From: CALBTQ01 sp036725605
Lineage (GTDB): Bacteria > Lernaellota > Lernaellaia > Lernaellales > Lernaellaceae
NCBI GenBank assembly: GCA_036725605.1
Contig: DAIMDW010000011.1
Location: 62,001-126,000 of the forward strand
DNA: 64,000 bases
Direction: 5' to 3'
Shown here in pieces: positions 47,032 to 55,086 of this stretch. The translations under genes were made by a program, and so were the position numbers. The notes beneath the pieces were generated by a model that made no database searches, was not told the DNA's origin, and saw only the letters and a program-made list of their open reading frames with translations. Every line of letters starts with the position of its first letter. Within the stretch, counting starts at the first letter, position 1.

Positions 47032-49119
47032 ATGAAAACCGTTCTTTGCAGCTTGTGTATCGTTCTTCTCTTTTGCGGTGTGGCTTTTGGCGACGTAGTG
47101 TTTCAGGAAAACTTCTCCGGTGGATCCGGCCAATTTACCGGCTTCGGCACCGGCGGCTGCGATTGGCAGACCCCCGGTGCAAACACCACGATGATCGGCT
47201 ATTTCGGCGACGCCCTGTACGCCGAAATCACCAAAAGCGGGTGCGCTTCGCCTACTTACACCAAAACGATCGTCTCGAGTGAGATCGACCTTTCCACGTA
47301 TGAAGATGCTTCATTGTCCTTCAAACACTATTTCGATCAGACCGGCCCGGTCAGTCAGGGGCAGGTCAGCGTGTCGGTCGATGACGGTGGTTCGTGGACG
47401 GCCGTGTACACGACCAACGGCGATGTCAGCGGTGAGGTGAAAACGGTGGACATCTCCTTCGCCGACGGCGAAGACTCGGTGTTGTTGCGCTTCCAATTCT
47501 CGTACTGGGGCGGTCTGCTCGGATCGTTCTGGGGCGTGGATGACGTGACCGTCTCGGGCGATTCGACCGTCGACGACGATACGGTCGATGACGATACGGT
47601 CGACGACGACACGACCGACGACGACACGGTCGACGACGACACGGTCGATGACGATACGGTCGACGACGATACGGTCGACGATGACACGACCGACGACGAT
47701 ACCGGTGATGACGATACCGGTGATGACGATACCGTCGAGCCGGAAGGCAAGATCGCCTATGTCTACTCGGTCGCCCTCAGTCGCGGTACCGATTTCAAGA
47801 GCTTCCTGGAAGAAGAGGATTACAGCGTTCAACTGATTCAGATCAACGACATCGACAAAACCGCGGTGGAGGATCTGAGCGATTATGACGTGTTCCTGAT
47901 CGATCCGGACACCAACCTCGAATGGGACGCCACGCGGCGCGCCAAGATGATCGCGTCCGGCCGGCCGATCATCGGCGACGGCGACGCCCTGTATGTCTTG
48001 GCCGACACCGAGGGCTATTTCGCCGGCGCCACTTATGCCGGCGTCAACGATCAGGACAGCCTGATCCCGCAGACCATCGGCCACCCCCTGTGGCACTTCC
48101 CTTACGAGCTGGGCATCCTTGACGACGAAACGCCCGTTGAAATCCTCATTTCGCCCAACACCGTGCGCGCGCTGTCCGACGACGGCAGCAGCCCGCTGGG
48201 CGTGCAGTTCCTCGGCCTGTGCGAGGAATACACCGGCTACAGCTCGCTGGCGGTGCAGGACGTGCACTTCGCCGTCTGGGCCTTCGGCGTGATGGGCCCG
48301 ACGCTCTACACCGACACCGGCCGGCAGTTGCTGGTCAACCTGATCGAGTATGTGCAGAGCGAACCGGTGGAGGTCGGGTATGTCTATAACGCCGACGACG
48401 CCGACGCGCTGGTGTTCGAAACCTACCTGGAAAGCGTCGGTTACTTCGTCGAGTTGTTCGACGTGGCCGACCTGGGCGCCAAAACCGACCTCGCGGATAT
48501 CGACCTGTTCATCGTCGACAACAACGCCGGCGAGGGCTCCTGGAACGCCGTCAACAGCGCGGTGCTGATCAATAGCGGCAAACCCATCATCGCCAACAAT
48601 CTTGGCGTGCACGTGTTTGATTTCACCGACCTGTTCCTGCGCGGCGAGAACATGCTGGAACTCGACGCAACCAAGGCGCTCAATCCGGTGGACGTCACCC
48701 ACGACGTGTGGACCACGCCCTACGACCTGGGCCTGAGCGGCGATGATTCGCTGATGGTTCTGGGTTCGGATACCGCGATGCTCGGCCTGCACGACGACGG
48801 CGAAGCTCCCGGCGACGTGGAGTTCCTCGCGCAGCATCCGGCTTATCTCAATCACTACCCGTTGGCCATCGAGGGCGGCATGTACGCGCTGTGGGGCCCG
48901 GGCGCGCGCACGCCGATGGCCTATTCGCAGGCGGGCCGCGAATTGCTGCTCAACCTGATCGAATACCTCGAAGGCAGTCCGGTCGTCGACGATGACGACA
49001 CGGTCGATGACGATGTGACCGACGACGATACGGTCGACGACGACGATGTGGCCGATGACGACGACATCGACGATGACGACGACGATGACGATGACGACGA
49101 CGGTTGCTGCGGCTGCTGA
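47032..49119 (+). CDS. exported protein with stalks and C-terminal GCCGC tail
   Basis: A 695-residue protein with a type I signal peptide (LLFCGVAFG, cleavage near residue 21; no acceptable lipobox). Domain order: a jelly-roll/CUB- or MAM-like domain (about 22-178, VSVDDGGSWTAVYTT...WGVDDVTVSG), a DDDT linker (about 180-234), two tandem flavodoxin/GATase1-like repeats of about 200 residues each (IAYVYSVALSRGTDF... and VGYVYNADDADALVF...; both include 'GRPIIGD' or 'GKPIIAN' strands and end NLIEY), then a second acidic stalk and the terminal Gly-Cys-Cys-Gly-Cys. No catalytic Cys/His set is visible in the repeats. AGGAG precedes ATG 47032. The tail is shared with the genes at 58.3 and 60.2 kb and is discussed as a possible anchor. 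Confidence 0.8.
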   Translation: MKTVLCSLCIVLLFCGVAFGDVVFQENFSGGSGQFTGFGTGGCDWQTPGANTTMIGYFGDALYAEITKSGCASPTYTKTIVSSEIDLSTYEDASLSFKHYFDQTGPVSQGQVSVSVDDGGSWTAVYTTNGDVSGEVKTVDISFADGEDSVLLRFQFSYWGGLLGSFWGVDDVTVSGDSTVDDDTVDDDTVDDDTTDDDTVDDDTVDDDTVDDDTVDDDTTDDDTGDDDTGDDDTVEPEGKIAYVYSVALSRGTDFKSFLEEEDYSVQLIQINDIDKTAVEDLSDYDVFLIDPDTNLEWDATRRAKMIASGRPIIGDGDALYVLADTEGYFAGATYAGVNDQDSLIPQTIGHPLWHFPYELGILDDETPVEILISPNTVRALSDDGSSPLGVQFLGLCEEYTGYSSLAVQDVHFAVWAFGVMGPTLYTDTGRQLLVNLIEYVQSEPVEVGYVYNADDADALVFETYLESVGYFVELFDVADLGAKTDLADIDLFIVDNNAGEGSWNAVNSAVLINSGKPIIANNLGVHVFDFTDLFLRGENMLELDATKALNPVDVTHDVWTTPYDLGLSGDDSLMVLGSDTAMLGLHDDGEAPGDVEFLAQHPAYLNHYPLAIEGGMYALWGPGARTPMAYSQAGRELLLNLIEYLEGSPVVDDDDTVDDDVTDDDTVDDDDVADDDDIDDDDDDDDDDDGCCGC
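47569..47733 (+). repeat. DDDT linker-coding tandem repeat (internal)
   Basis: About eleven 15-nt units (GTCGACGACGATACG-like, encoding VDDDT or TDDDT) lie between the jelly-roll-like domain and the first flavodoxin-like repeat. Confidence 0.85.
48988..49116 (+). repeat. C-terminal acidic stalk ending GCCGC
   Basis: Codons for an Asp-rich run with few Thr/Val interruptions lead into thirteen consecutive Asp codons and then Gly-Cys-Cys-Gly-Cys (49102-49116), directly before the TGA stop. Confidence 0.85.
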
Positions 49120-49167
49120 CGAATAAACGTAGCGAGATCCCGCCGCTTGCGGGACATACAAGCTGCT

Positions 49168-49206
49168 GCGGTGGGAAGGTCAACGGGCCTTCCCACCGCC
49201 TTTTTG
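49168..49206 (+). terminator. rho-independent terminator
   Basis: A perfect 12-bp stem, GCGGTGGGAAGG (49168-49179) with CCTTCCCACCGC (49188-49199), surrounds an 8-nt loop and is followed by CTTTTTG. It lies about 50 bp after the GCCGC-tailed gene. Confidence 0.9.
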
Positions 49207-49272
49207 CTTTCAGGCGACAATTGCTATAATGACCGCCGGAGATTGGCGCTGCCTCTTTCGTGGGAGAGCGCG

Positions 49273-49800
49273 ATGAAACATGGATGGATCATTTTTTCGC
49301 TGGCGTTGCTGATCATTCTGGCGACGCTGTCGGCGTGTTCGGACGATGAACGCGAAGAGGATGAAGACGAAGATTACGGCCGTTCGGTCGAAAACCAAGC
49401 CGATAGCGGCTGTCTGAATTTCCCCGCCACGTTTAACGAAGACGGTACCTTCAACGAGGACTTTGTGTTGCAGTGGGACGGCGCGGGTACGATCGCTGTG
49501 TACCACGGCCATACCTGCAACAATTGCGGCTTTCGTTTGGCTGCCCGCTACCGGGTGGATGGCGCGGAAATCGCCGTCACCGAGGCGACCGCCGAGGGCG
49601 CCGCCGAGGCGTTCTGTTCCTGCCTGTTCGAATTCAACTACGAGTTGGTCGACATCCAGCCGGGCGAGTATACGCTGCGGATGGTGTCCCAGAATTTCGA
49701 TAAAGAACCGGCCGAGCGGTTCAAGCTTGATTTGGCGTTGATTGATGGCGAGCCCGACGAATTCACCGTTCATCAAAGCGAGGGCTCCGTTTGCGACTGA
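49273..49800 (+). CDS. Cys-rich lipoprotein, HTCxNCGF family (copy 1)
   Basis: A 175-residue lipoprotein with lipobox LSAC (Cys22) and a short acidic linker (DDEREEDEDED). The mature domain has SVENQADSGCL, then WDGAGTIAVYHGHTCNNCGF, then AFCSCLFEFNYELVDIQPGEYTL, predicting a beta-sandwich with clustered His and Cys (HTCxxC and CxC). These could form disulfides or bind a metal. Function unknown. GGGAGAGCGCG is the RBS. It is paralogous to the next gene. Confidence 0.75.
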   Translation: MKHGWIIFSLALLIILATLSACSDDEREEDEDEDYGRSVENQADSGCLNFPATFNEDGTFNEDFVLQWDGAGTIAVYHGHTCNNCGFRLAARYRVDGAEIAVTEATAEGAAEAFCSCLFEFNYELVDIQPGEYTLRMVSQNFDKEPAERFKLDLALIDGEPDEFTVHQSEGSVCD

Positions 49801-49889
49801 GGGAGCATGGCTGATTATCCGGCGGCGGTGGATTATAATCGCCGTCGTAGGGCGCTGCTTGCCGCGGCGCCGGAAAGGAGGGCGGATCC

Positions 49890-50516
49890 ATGAGGAATAT
49901 CTGGCTTGTGTGGTTGACGGTGCTGGCCCTGGCGGCCGGACTGGCAATCGTCGCGTGTTCGGACGACGACGACGATGACGACGACGACAACGACGCCGGC
50001 GATGATGACGATGTTGACGATGATGACGACAACGATACCGGCGACGACGACGATACCGGCGATGACGACGACGACGACGATGACGACGATGACGACGACG
50101 ATCTGTCGGTCGAGAACATGACCAACAGCGGTTGCCTGGACGAAGCCAAAGCCGGCGAAAAATCCTTCACCGAAGTACTGAGCCTGAATTGGGACGGCGC
50201 GGGCACGCTGGCGGTCGAGCACGAGCACACCTGCGAGAATTGCGGCTTCCTGGCCGACGTGTACGTGACCATCGACGAGGGCGTCATCGCGATCATGGAA
50301 GCGGCGCAGACCGATTACTCGCCGATGGACTGCGATTGTCTGTTCGACTACACCTACGATCTGACGGGGCTGGCGGCCGGCGATTACACGTTGCAAGTGT
50401 ACTCCAGCTATCCGGATGTCGGCGCGGCGCTGCATTTCTCGGAAGAGGTTTCCTTGCCCGACGGCTCGTCCGAGGATTACGAGTTCACCGCGGAACATGC
50501 GGAAGAATGCGTTTGA
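49890..50516 (+). CDS. stalked Cys-rich lipoprotein, HTCxNCGF family (copy 2)
   Basis: A 208-residue paralogue of the previous gene, about 90 bp downstream: signal peptide with lipobox AIVAC, a stalk of about 48 Asp-rich residues, then the same domain (SVENMTNSGCL, LNWDGAGTLAVEHEHTCENCGF, MDCDCLFDYTYDLTGLAAGDYTL). The pair differs chiefly in stalk length, which shows how stalks expand independently of domains. AAGGAGGGCGGATCC precedes the ATG. Confidence 0.78.
   Translation: MRNIWLVWLTVLALAAGLAIVACSDDDDDDDDDNDAGDDDDVDDDDDNDTGDDDDTGDDDDDDDDDDDDDDLSVENMTNSGCLDEAKAGEKSFTEVLSLNWDGAGTLAVEHEHTCENCGFLADVYVTIDEGVIAIMEAAQTDYSPMDCDCLFDYTYDLTGLAAGDYTLQVYSSYPDVGAALHFSEEVSLPDGSSEDYEFTAEHAEECV
49959..50103 (+). 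repeat. Asp-rich stalk-coding repeat
   Basis: GAC/GAT-rich sequence encodes runs of four to ten Asp interrupted by Asn, Gly and Thr. It directly follows the lipidated Cys of the second Cys-rich lipoprotein. Confidence 0.8.
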
Positions 50517-50553
50517 GCCCACGCGCGATGGCTGACACGGGGGAACGAGACGA

Positions 50554-51390
50554 ATGAATTTTTGCCGCGTTCCCCTGTGTTTGTTGCTTGCCGTGTTGTC
50601 GACGCTCGCGGCCTGCGCCGATCATGACGCGGACAAAGCGTCGTTGGGCGACGATGATGACGATGTTGTGCCCGACGACGATGCGGCCGACGACGACGCG
50701 ATCGACGATTCGACGAATCGACCGCCCGGCATGGAGCTGGAGTGGGTCGACGTTGCCGGCGGCACGTTCGAGATGGGCTGCTCGCCCGGCGACGACCAAT
50801 GCGACGGGCAGGAATTGCCGCGCCACACCGTGACGCTCTCACCGTTTCAAATCACGCCCTACGAGATCACGCAGGAACAATGGGACGCGGTCAAGAACTG
50901 GAACTTCAGCGCCTTCCGGGATTGCCGCGATTGCCCGATCACCTACCTGGGGCAGGGCGACGCCCAGGAATTTTGCGAGGCGTTCGGCGCCCGCTTGCCC
51001 ACCGAGGCCGAGTGGGAATACGCCGCGCGGGCCGGTTCGACCACGCGCTTTTATTGTGGCGACGACGCGGCCTGCCTCGGCGATGTCGCCTGGTACGCGC
51101 TCAACGCCGGGCAGACGGCGCACCCGGTGGGCCTGAAAGAGCCGAACGATTTCGGCTTGTACGACATGCTCGGCAACGCCTTCGAATGGGTCGCCGACTG
51201 GTATCGCTTCGACTATTACGAAACCAGCCCGGAGGTCGATCCCCTCGGCCCGCCCGGGCGAGAAAAGGTGATTCGCGGCGGCGCGTATTCCTACACCGCG
51301 TCCTTCCTGCGCGCCTCCTACCGCTGGGGCACCGGCGGCGGCATCGGCCACGACGAAGTGGGCTTCCGTTGCGCGCGGGACGCCGACTGA
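50554..51390 (+). CDS. stalked lipoprotein with SUMF1/FGE-sulfatase domain
   Basis: A 278-residue lipoprotein: lipobox TLAAC (Cys21), short DDD stalk, then a complete formylglycine-generating-enzyme-like domain. Diagnostic blocks are WVDVAGGTFEMGC, YEITQEQWDAV, ARLPTEAEWEYAARAG, LYDMLGNAFEWVADWY and VIRGGAYSY...EVGFRCARD. The paired active-site cysteines of true FGE (before the final GFR block) are absent, since SYTASFLRASYRWGTGGG contains none. It is therefore probably a binding or structural member rather than a sulfatase activator. It lies 37 bp after the Cys-rich lipoprotein and ends 10 bp from a convergent gene. Confidence 0.88.
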   Translation: MNFCRVPLCLLLAVLSTLAACADHDADKASLGDDDDDVVPDDDAADDDAIDDSTNRPPGMELEWVDVAGGTFEMGCSPGDDQCDGQELPRHTVTLSPFQITPYEITQEQWDAVKNWNFSAFRDCRDCPITYLGQGDAQEFCEAFGARLPTEAEWEYAARAGSTTRFYCGDDAACLGDVAWYALNAGQTAHPVGLKEPNDFGLYDMLGNAFEWVADWYRFDYYETSPEVDPLGPPGREKVIRGGAYSYTASFLRASYRWGTGGGIGHDEVGFRCARDAD

Positions 51391-51400
51391 CCGCCGCGAA

Positions 51401-52036
51401 TTATTTGCTTTCCGCCAGTTTGTCGGTTTCCACCGTGATGCGCTTGGCGTCGATCGGCATCAACGACAGGCAGGCCGGATTGAGTTCGTCCTTGTCCTTC
51501 ATCACGTAGGCGATGGTGAAATCCGTGATGCCCTCGTCGGTCAGACAGCCGCTTTGCACCATGGGCATTTTGTATTCGCAGCCGTTGGCGTTGCCTTCGA
51601 AGTCGAGGTACACCGTGAAGCAGTTGTCCTCGCCCGAGGTCCAGCCGGCCAGGCCCGAGGCGACGTCTTCCATGCCCGTGGTCGCGTCGCTTTCGTAACT
51701 GCAGGTCAGGTCGCCGCGTCCGCCCGGCGCGGTGTAATGCCAGTCGTAGGGGACGATCTGCAGACCCTGATTGCCGGCGGTGTCGTATTCGACGACCAGC
51801 GAATCCAGGTAATAATCGCCGAAGACGGCCGGTGGATTTTCGCCGGTGTAAATGTCCATGCCCAGCTCTTCGAGTTCCTTGATGTCGTCTTCGTCGAGAA
51901 AGTCGCTGACGTCGTCGGGCACGCCTTCGATCCATTCCTCGACGGCGTCTTTGAGGCTGTCCTCGGCTTCGTCGCAGGCAAACAAAAAGGCGGAAATCAA
52001 CAACAAGGCGAAAACGAACCAAATACCATGTTTCAT
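51401..52036 (-). CDS. secreted lipoprotein of unknown function
   Basis: A 211-residue lipoprotein (lipobox FLFAC, Cys21) without a poly-Asp stalk but with an acidic N-terminal helix (AEDSLKDAVEEWIEGVPDDVSDFLDEDD). The mature domain is beta-rich with several cysteines (LTCSYES, NCFTVYLDFEGNANGCEY, SGCL, PACLSL), which could form disulfides. No family recognised. AGGAG lies upstream of ATG 52036. Confidence 0.72.
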   Translation of the reverse strand: MKHGIWFVFALLLISAFLFACDEAEDSLKDAVEEWIEGVPDDVSDFLDEDDIKELEELGMDIYTGENPPAVFGDYYLDSLVVEYDTAGNQGLQIVPYDWHYTAPGGRGDLTCSYESDATTGMEDVASGLAGWTSGEDNCFTVYLDFEGNANGCEYKMPMVQSGCLTDEGITDFTIAYVMKDKDELNPACLSLMPIDAKRITVETDKLAESK

Positions 52037-52112
52037 CGGCGCGCTCCTATATTGGTTCAAACGGTTACCACTTTCGTTCCGTAGCATGAAACGGTCCGGC
52101 GATAAACTCGAC

Positions 52113-53414
52113 CTACTTCTCTTTCGGCGGAATCGGCCAGTCGCGGATCAGCCCCTCCAGGCCGATCTCCTCCAGTTGCTCGCGGGTCAGGTTATGCTCT
52201 CTGGCCAGCGCGAACAGCAGCCGCGTTTGCTGCTCCCGGTACATCTGCGCCTGTCGCTCCAGGTGCGTGCGGATGTTGCTCGTGCCGCCCTGGCCGGTCA
52301 GGTCCGCCGCGCGGATCCACCCCTGGCGGCGCAGACTTTTTTCCTTCGCGCCCACCTCGTACCACACCGTGTCGTTCAGCGATGTGCGCGCCTTGATCGT
52401 CACGACCGCCCCGGCGTTCAGATACGTCTGGTGGAGAATGTCGGGCGGCGCCGCGTCGTTTTTCCAGGGTTTCCGATAACGGATCGGCGTCGGGCGCGTG
52501 ATCATGAATTGCTCGCCGGGCTTGAGCTCCTGCGTCGGATCGGTGGGGAATTGCTTTTCGGTGAGGCGTTCGGCCTCGTTTTCCGCCGCGACGATCTGAT
52601 GGTAAATCGCGCGGCGCGTTTCCTCGGTCAGCCCGAAGCGGTAGGTCGGGCGATAAGCGAGCGCCTTGATCGCGTTTTCGTTGAACCGCACCCGCGCCGG
52701 CTGCGCGCCGTCGCGCTCGAGCAGGGCGATCCACTGTTTCGTTTCCGAGCGCCAATGCTCCTCGCTGGTGAACGCGGCGATCGTCAGGCGGTCGGGTTGC
52801 GGCCGATGTTTCAGCGCGCCCGGCGGCGCGGTTTGTTGTTCGAGGTGGCGCAGCAGCCGTTCGAGCGAGTCGCGCTTGAGGTTGCTGATCACCAGCACGT
52901 CCAGCGCGATTTCGCCGCGCGCGGCGGTGTCCGTGACGTTCCGGGCCAGCGTGGTGTAAATGGGCAGATCCTCCGGCGGCGGCGTCGGCGTGGCGGCGGT
53001 CGGCTCGTCGGGAATGGGCGTGGGCGCCGCTTCGGGTTCCGGCATGTCCGGCGCGAGCGCCTGTTGCAGTGCCTTTTCGGGCGTGACCGACACCGGCGCG
53101 ACCTCCCGCGTCGACGTGGGCCGCGCCGCGACCGATAACGCCAGCAACAGCAGCAGGCCAGCCGCGCGCAAACCGAAATGCACCTTCCAGTTGGCGATGA
53201 ACATTTCCACCCGTCGAACCACCGGTGGATAAAAGAGCAGGCCCGCCGCGAAAGTCAGCAACGCCGAAAGCAACGCGCCCTTGATCGCCAGGTTCACCGC
53301 GCCCAGGCACAGGAAGCCGAACAGCAGAAAACCGACGTTCGGATGCGCGCGCTCGAATCCCCCGCTGGTTTCCGGCGGTGGCGGCGTGTTGGTGGGGTGT
53401 TCGTTCGACGACAT
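52113..53414 (-). CDS. membrane protein with periplasmic or soluble C-terminal region, unknown
   Basis: A 433-residue protein. The proline-rich N-terminus is followed by two or three TM segments (about residues 25-105), a Pro/Thr/Glu-rich linker (about 125-150), and a long soluble domain with helices (LKRDSLERLLRHLEQQT; IYHQIVAAENEAERL). Near the end is an SH3-like segment (AGAVVTIKARTSL...VWYEVG...QGWIRAADL) reminiscent of bacterial SH3 wall-binding domains. I do not recognise the family. GAGGAAC precedes ATG 53414. It lies 105 bp downstream of the CcdA-like gene. Confidence 0.65.
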   Translation of the reverse strand: MSSNEHPTNTPPPPETSGGFERAHPNVGFLLFGFLCLGAVNLAIKGALLSALLTFAAGLLFYPPVVRRVEMFIANWKVHFGLRAAGLLLLLALSVAARPTSTREVAPVSVTPEKALQQALAPDMPEPEAAPTPIPDEPTAATPTPPPEDLPIYTTLARNVTDTAARGEIALDVLVISNLKRDSLERLLRHLEQQTAPPGALKHRPQPDRLTIAAFTSEEHWRSETKQWIALLERDGAQPARVRFNENAIKALAYRPTYRFGLTEETRRAIYHQIVAAENEAERLTEKQFPTDPTQELKPGEQFMITRPTPIRYRKPWKNDAAPPDILHQTYLNAGAVVTIKARTSLNDTVWYEVGAKEKSLRRQGWIRAADLTGQGGTSNIRTHLERQAQMYREQQTRLLFALAREHNLTREQLEEIGLEGLIRDWPIPPKEK

Positions 53415-53519
53415 CAGCCGTTCCTCGACAAATCAATGGAGGGGAGGACGTTTCCGACGGCGGATATTCTATCAAAAAAAGGATGAGAGCACCATGACGA
53501 TTAATCGCCGGTCGTCGCT

Positions 53520-54215
53520 TTACAGACCCCGATAGCCGAAGTACGCGCCGACCAGAATGATCAGTACGCCGGCGACCCGCCGCAGCAGGTCGGTGGTGCG
53601 CGTGAGCTTCTTGTTGGCGATGATTTTCTTCGCCGCGCCCACGCTCGTGCCCGCGATCAGGATCAGCACGCAATGGCCCAGCGCGTAGATCGCCAGCAGC
53701 AGACCGCCGTATACCGCCGATGAACCGCTGCCCGCGATGTAGGTCAGCAGCACGATCAAAATCGGCGCGGCGCACGGCGCGGAAACGAGGCCGAACAACA
53801 GGCCCAGCACGAACGCGCCCAGCGCGCCTTGGATGCGCGGATGCGCGTCGATTTGCGGCAACGGCAAGGTGAACGCGCCCAGCAGGTGCAGGCCCATCAG
53901 CAGACAGACGCCGGCGACGATCCAGTTCCAGATCGCCGAAACGTCGCCGAACATCCGTCCGACCAGCGCCGCGAAAACGCCCATCGCCGTGAACATCGTC
54001 ACCAGTCCGAGCACGAACAGCAGCGAAAAGGCAAACGCGCGCGCCGGCGAATCGATCCGCTTGTCGCCGGTGACGAAGGCGATCATCAGCGGAATCATCG
54101 CCAGCACGCACGGATTGCTCGCGGTGAGCAGTCCGCCGGCGAACACCACCAGCGGCGCCAGCCACGGACTGCTCTGCACGATCGCGGCGGCGTTTTCAAT
54201 CCAGCCGTCGAGCAT
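53520..54215 (-). CDS. CcdA/DsbD-like thiol-disulfide membrane transporter
   Basis: A 231-residue protein with six TM helices and the two conserved cysteines of the CcdA/DsbD transmembrane family, in ASNPCVLAMIP (TM1) and VSAPCAAPIL (TM4). Such proteins carry electrons from cytoplasmic thioredoxin to periplasmic thiols. Its start shares one base with the stop of the exported thioredoxin-like gene, its likely electron acceptor. It is the last gene of the ArsR-headed operon. Confidence 0.9.
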   Translation of the reverse strand: MLDGWIENAAAIVQSSPWLAPLVVFAGGLLTASNPCVLAMIPLMIAFVTGDKRIDSPARAFAFSLLFVLGLVTMFTAMGVFAALVGRMFGDVSAIWNWIVAGVCLLMGLHLLGAFTLPLPQIDAHPRIQGALGAFVLGLLFGLVSAPCAAPILIVLLTYIAGSGSSAVYGGLLLAIYALGHCVLILIAGTSVGAAKKIIANKKLTRTTDLLRRVAGVLIILVGAYFGYRGL

Positions 54216-54598
54216 TATTTAACGACGCCCAGCTCGGTCAGCTTGTCGAGCACGTCTTCGTTGTCGAACGTACCTTGCACCTGGTAGAGCACCTTGTCGT
54301 TTTCATCGACCAGCACGAAGGCGGGGAAGGCGAAGATCTTGTATTTTTTCATCAGCGCCTCGGTCTTGTCCTTGGCCAGCGCGAAGTCGGAGGTGACCAG
54401 CGTCACGCCGTCGACCAACTGCTTGGGCAGCGCGTCGGCCAGCGGCTGCGCGCTCTGGCACGCCTTTTTCGTGCACGGGCACGCCATGGTGTGTTTGAGG
54501 AAGTACAACGTTTTGCCCGCGCCGGCGGCCTGCACAACGGCGGACGCGGCCAGGGCCAGCAGCAACACAAACGTCAACGCGACAACGAATCGTTTCAT
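54215..54598 (-). CDS. exported thioredoxin-fold protein (CPC motif)
   Basis: A 127-residue protein with a type I signal peptide (cleavage near AVVQA, about residue 24) and a thioredoxin-like domain. The first strand is KTLYFLKHTM, followed by ACPCTKKACQSAQPLADAL (Cys-Pro-Cys plus a third Cys five residues on), then IFAFPAFVLVDENDKVLYQVQG with the expected cis-Pro region. The CxC/CxxxxC arrangement is atypical for CxxC thioredoxins. It should act in the periplasm with the adjacent CcdA-like protein. Four-base overlap with the upstream gene. Confidence 0.8.
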   Translation of the reverse strand: MKRFVVALTFVLLLALAASAVVQAAGAGKTLYFLKHTMACPCTKKACQSAQPLADALPKQLVDGVTLVTSDFALAKDKTEALMKKYKIFAFPAFVLVDENDKVLYQVQGTFDNEDVLDKLTELGVVK

Positions 54599-54834
54599 TT
54601 TGCCTCCGTAATAAGCTGTTTGATCCGCTCCACCTGGGGCAGCGGTTTGCCGGCATGGACGACCTTCTCGTCGATCACCAAACCGGGCGTGAGCATCACG
54701 AAATCGGTGATGCGCGCCATTTCCGTCACGTACTCGACGTCGGCGGCGACGCCCAGTTCGGCCACGGCGGCTTGGGTGCGCTCGAGCAGTTCGTGACAAT
54801 TTTTGCATCCGGGACCGAGCACCTTGATGTTCAT
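54595..54834 (-). CDS. small redox-active disulfide protein (CKNC)
   Basis: A 79-residue cytoplasmic thioredoxin-fold protein of the 'redox-active disulfide protein 2' type: VLGPGCKNCHELLERTQ (CxxC), then MLTPGLVIDEKVVHAG with the cis-Pro. Proteins of this kind are frequently found next to metalloid permeases and ArsR regulators. It starts three bases after the preceding gene's stop and overlaps the next start as ATGA. Confidence 0.88.
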   Translation of the reverse strand: MNIKVLGPGCKNCHELLERTQAAVAELGVAADVEYVTEMARITDFVMLTPGLVIDEKVVHAGKPLPQVERIKQLITEAK

Positions 54835-54837
54835 CGT

Positions 54838-55080
54838 TTACTCCTTGCTTTGCAGCAGTTGCGCCAGATCCTTTTCCTTGGGCACCTTGCCGCGCATGAC
54901 CAATTGACCGTCGACCACCAGCCCCGGCGTCATCAGGATGCCGTACTTGAGGATCTCGTCGAGGTCCTCGACCTTGACCACTTCATAAGGGAGGTTGTGC
55001 TTGGTCACGTAATCGCTGACGACCTGAAACGTCTTTTTGCATTTGACGCAGCCGGTACCCAGAATTTCGATTTTCATCAT
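54838..55080 (-). CDS. small redox-active disulfide protein (CVKC)
   Basis: An 80-residue paralogue of the adjacent protein: ILGTGCVKCKKTFQ (CxxC), then LMTPGLVVDGQLVMRGKVP. Two different small thioredoxins in a row suggest a relay or division of labour, for example reducing the ArsR-regulated substrate and feeding CcdA. It lies six bases after the permease stop. Confidence 0.88.
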   Translation of the reverse strand: MMKIEILGTGCVKCKKTFQVVSDYVTKHNLPYEVVKVEDLDEILKYGILMTPGLVVDGQLVMRGKVPKEKDLAQLLQSKE

Positions 55081-55086
55081 GACTCC

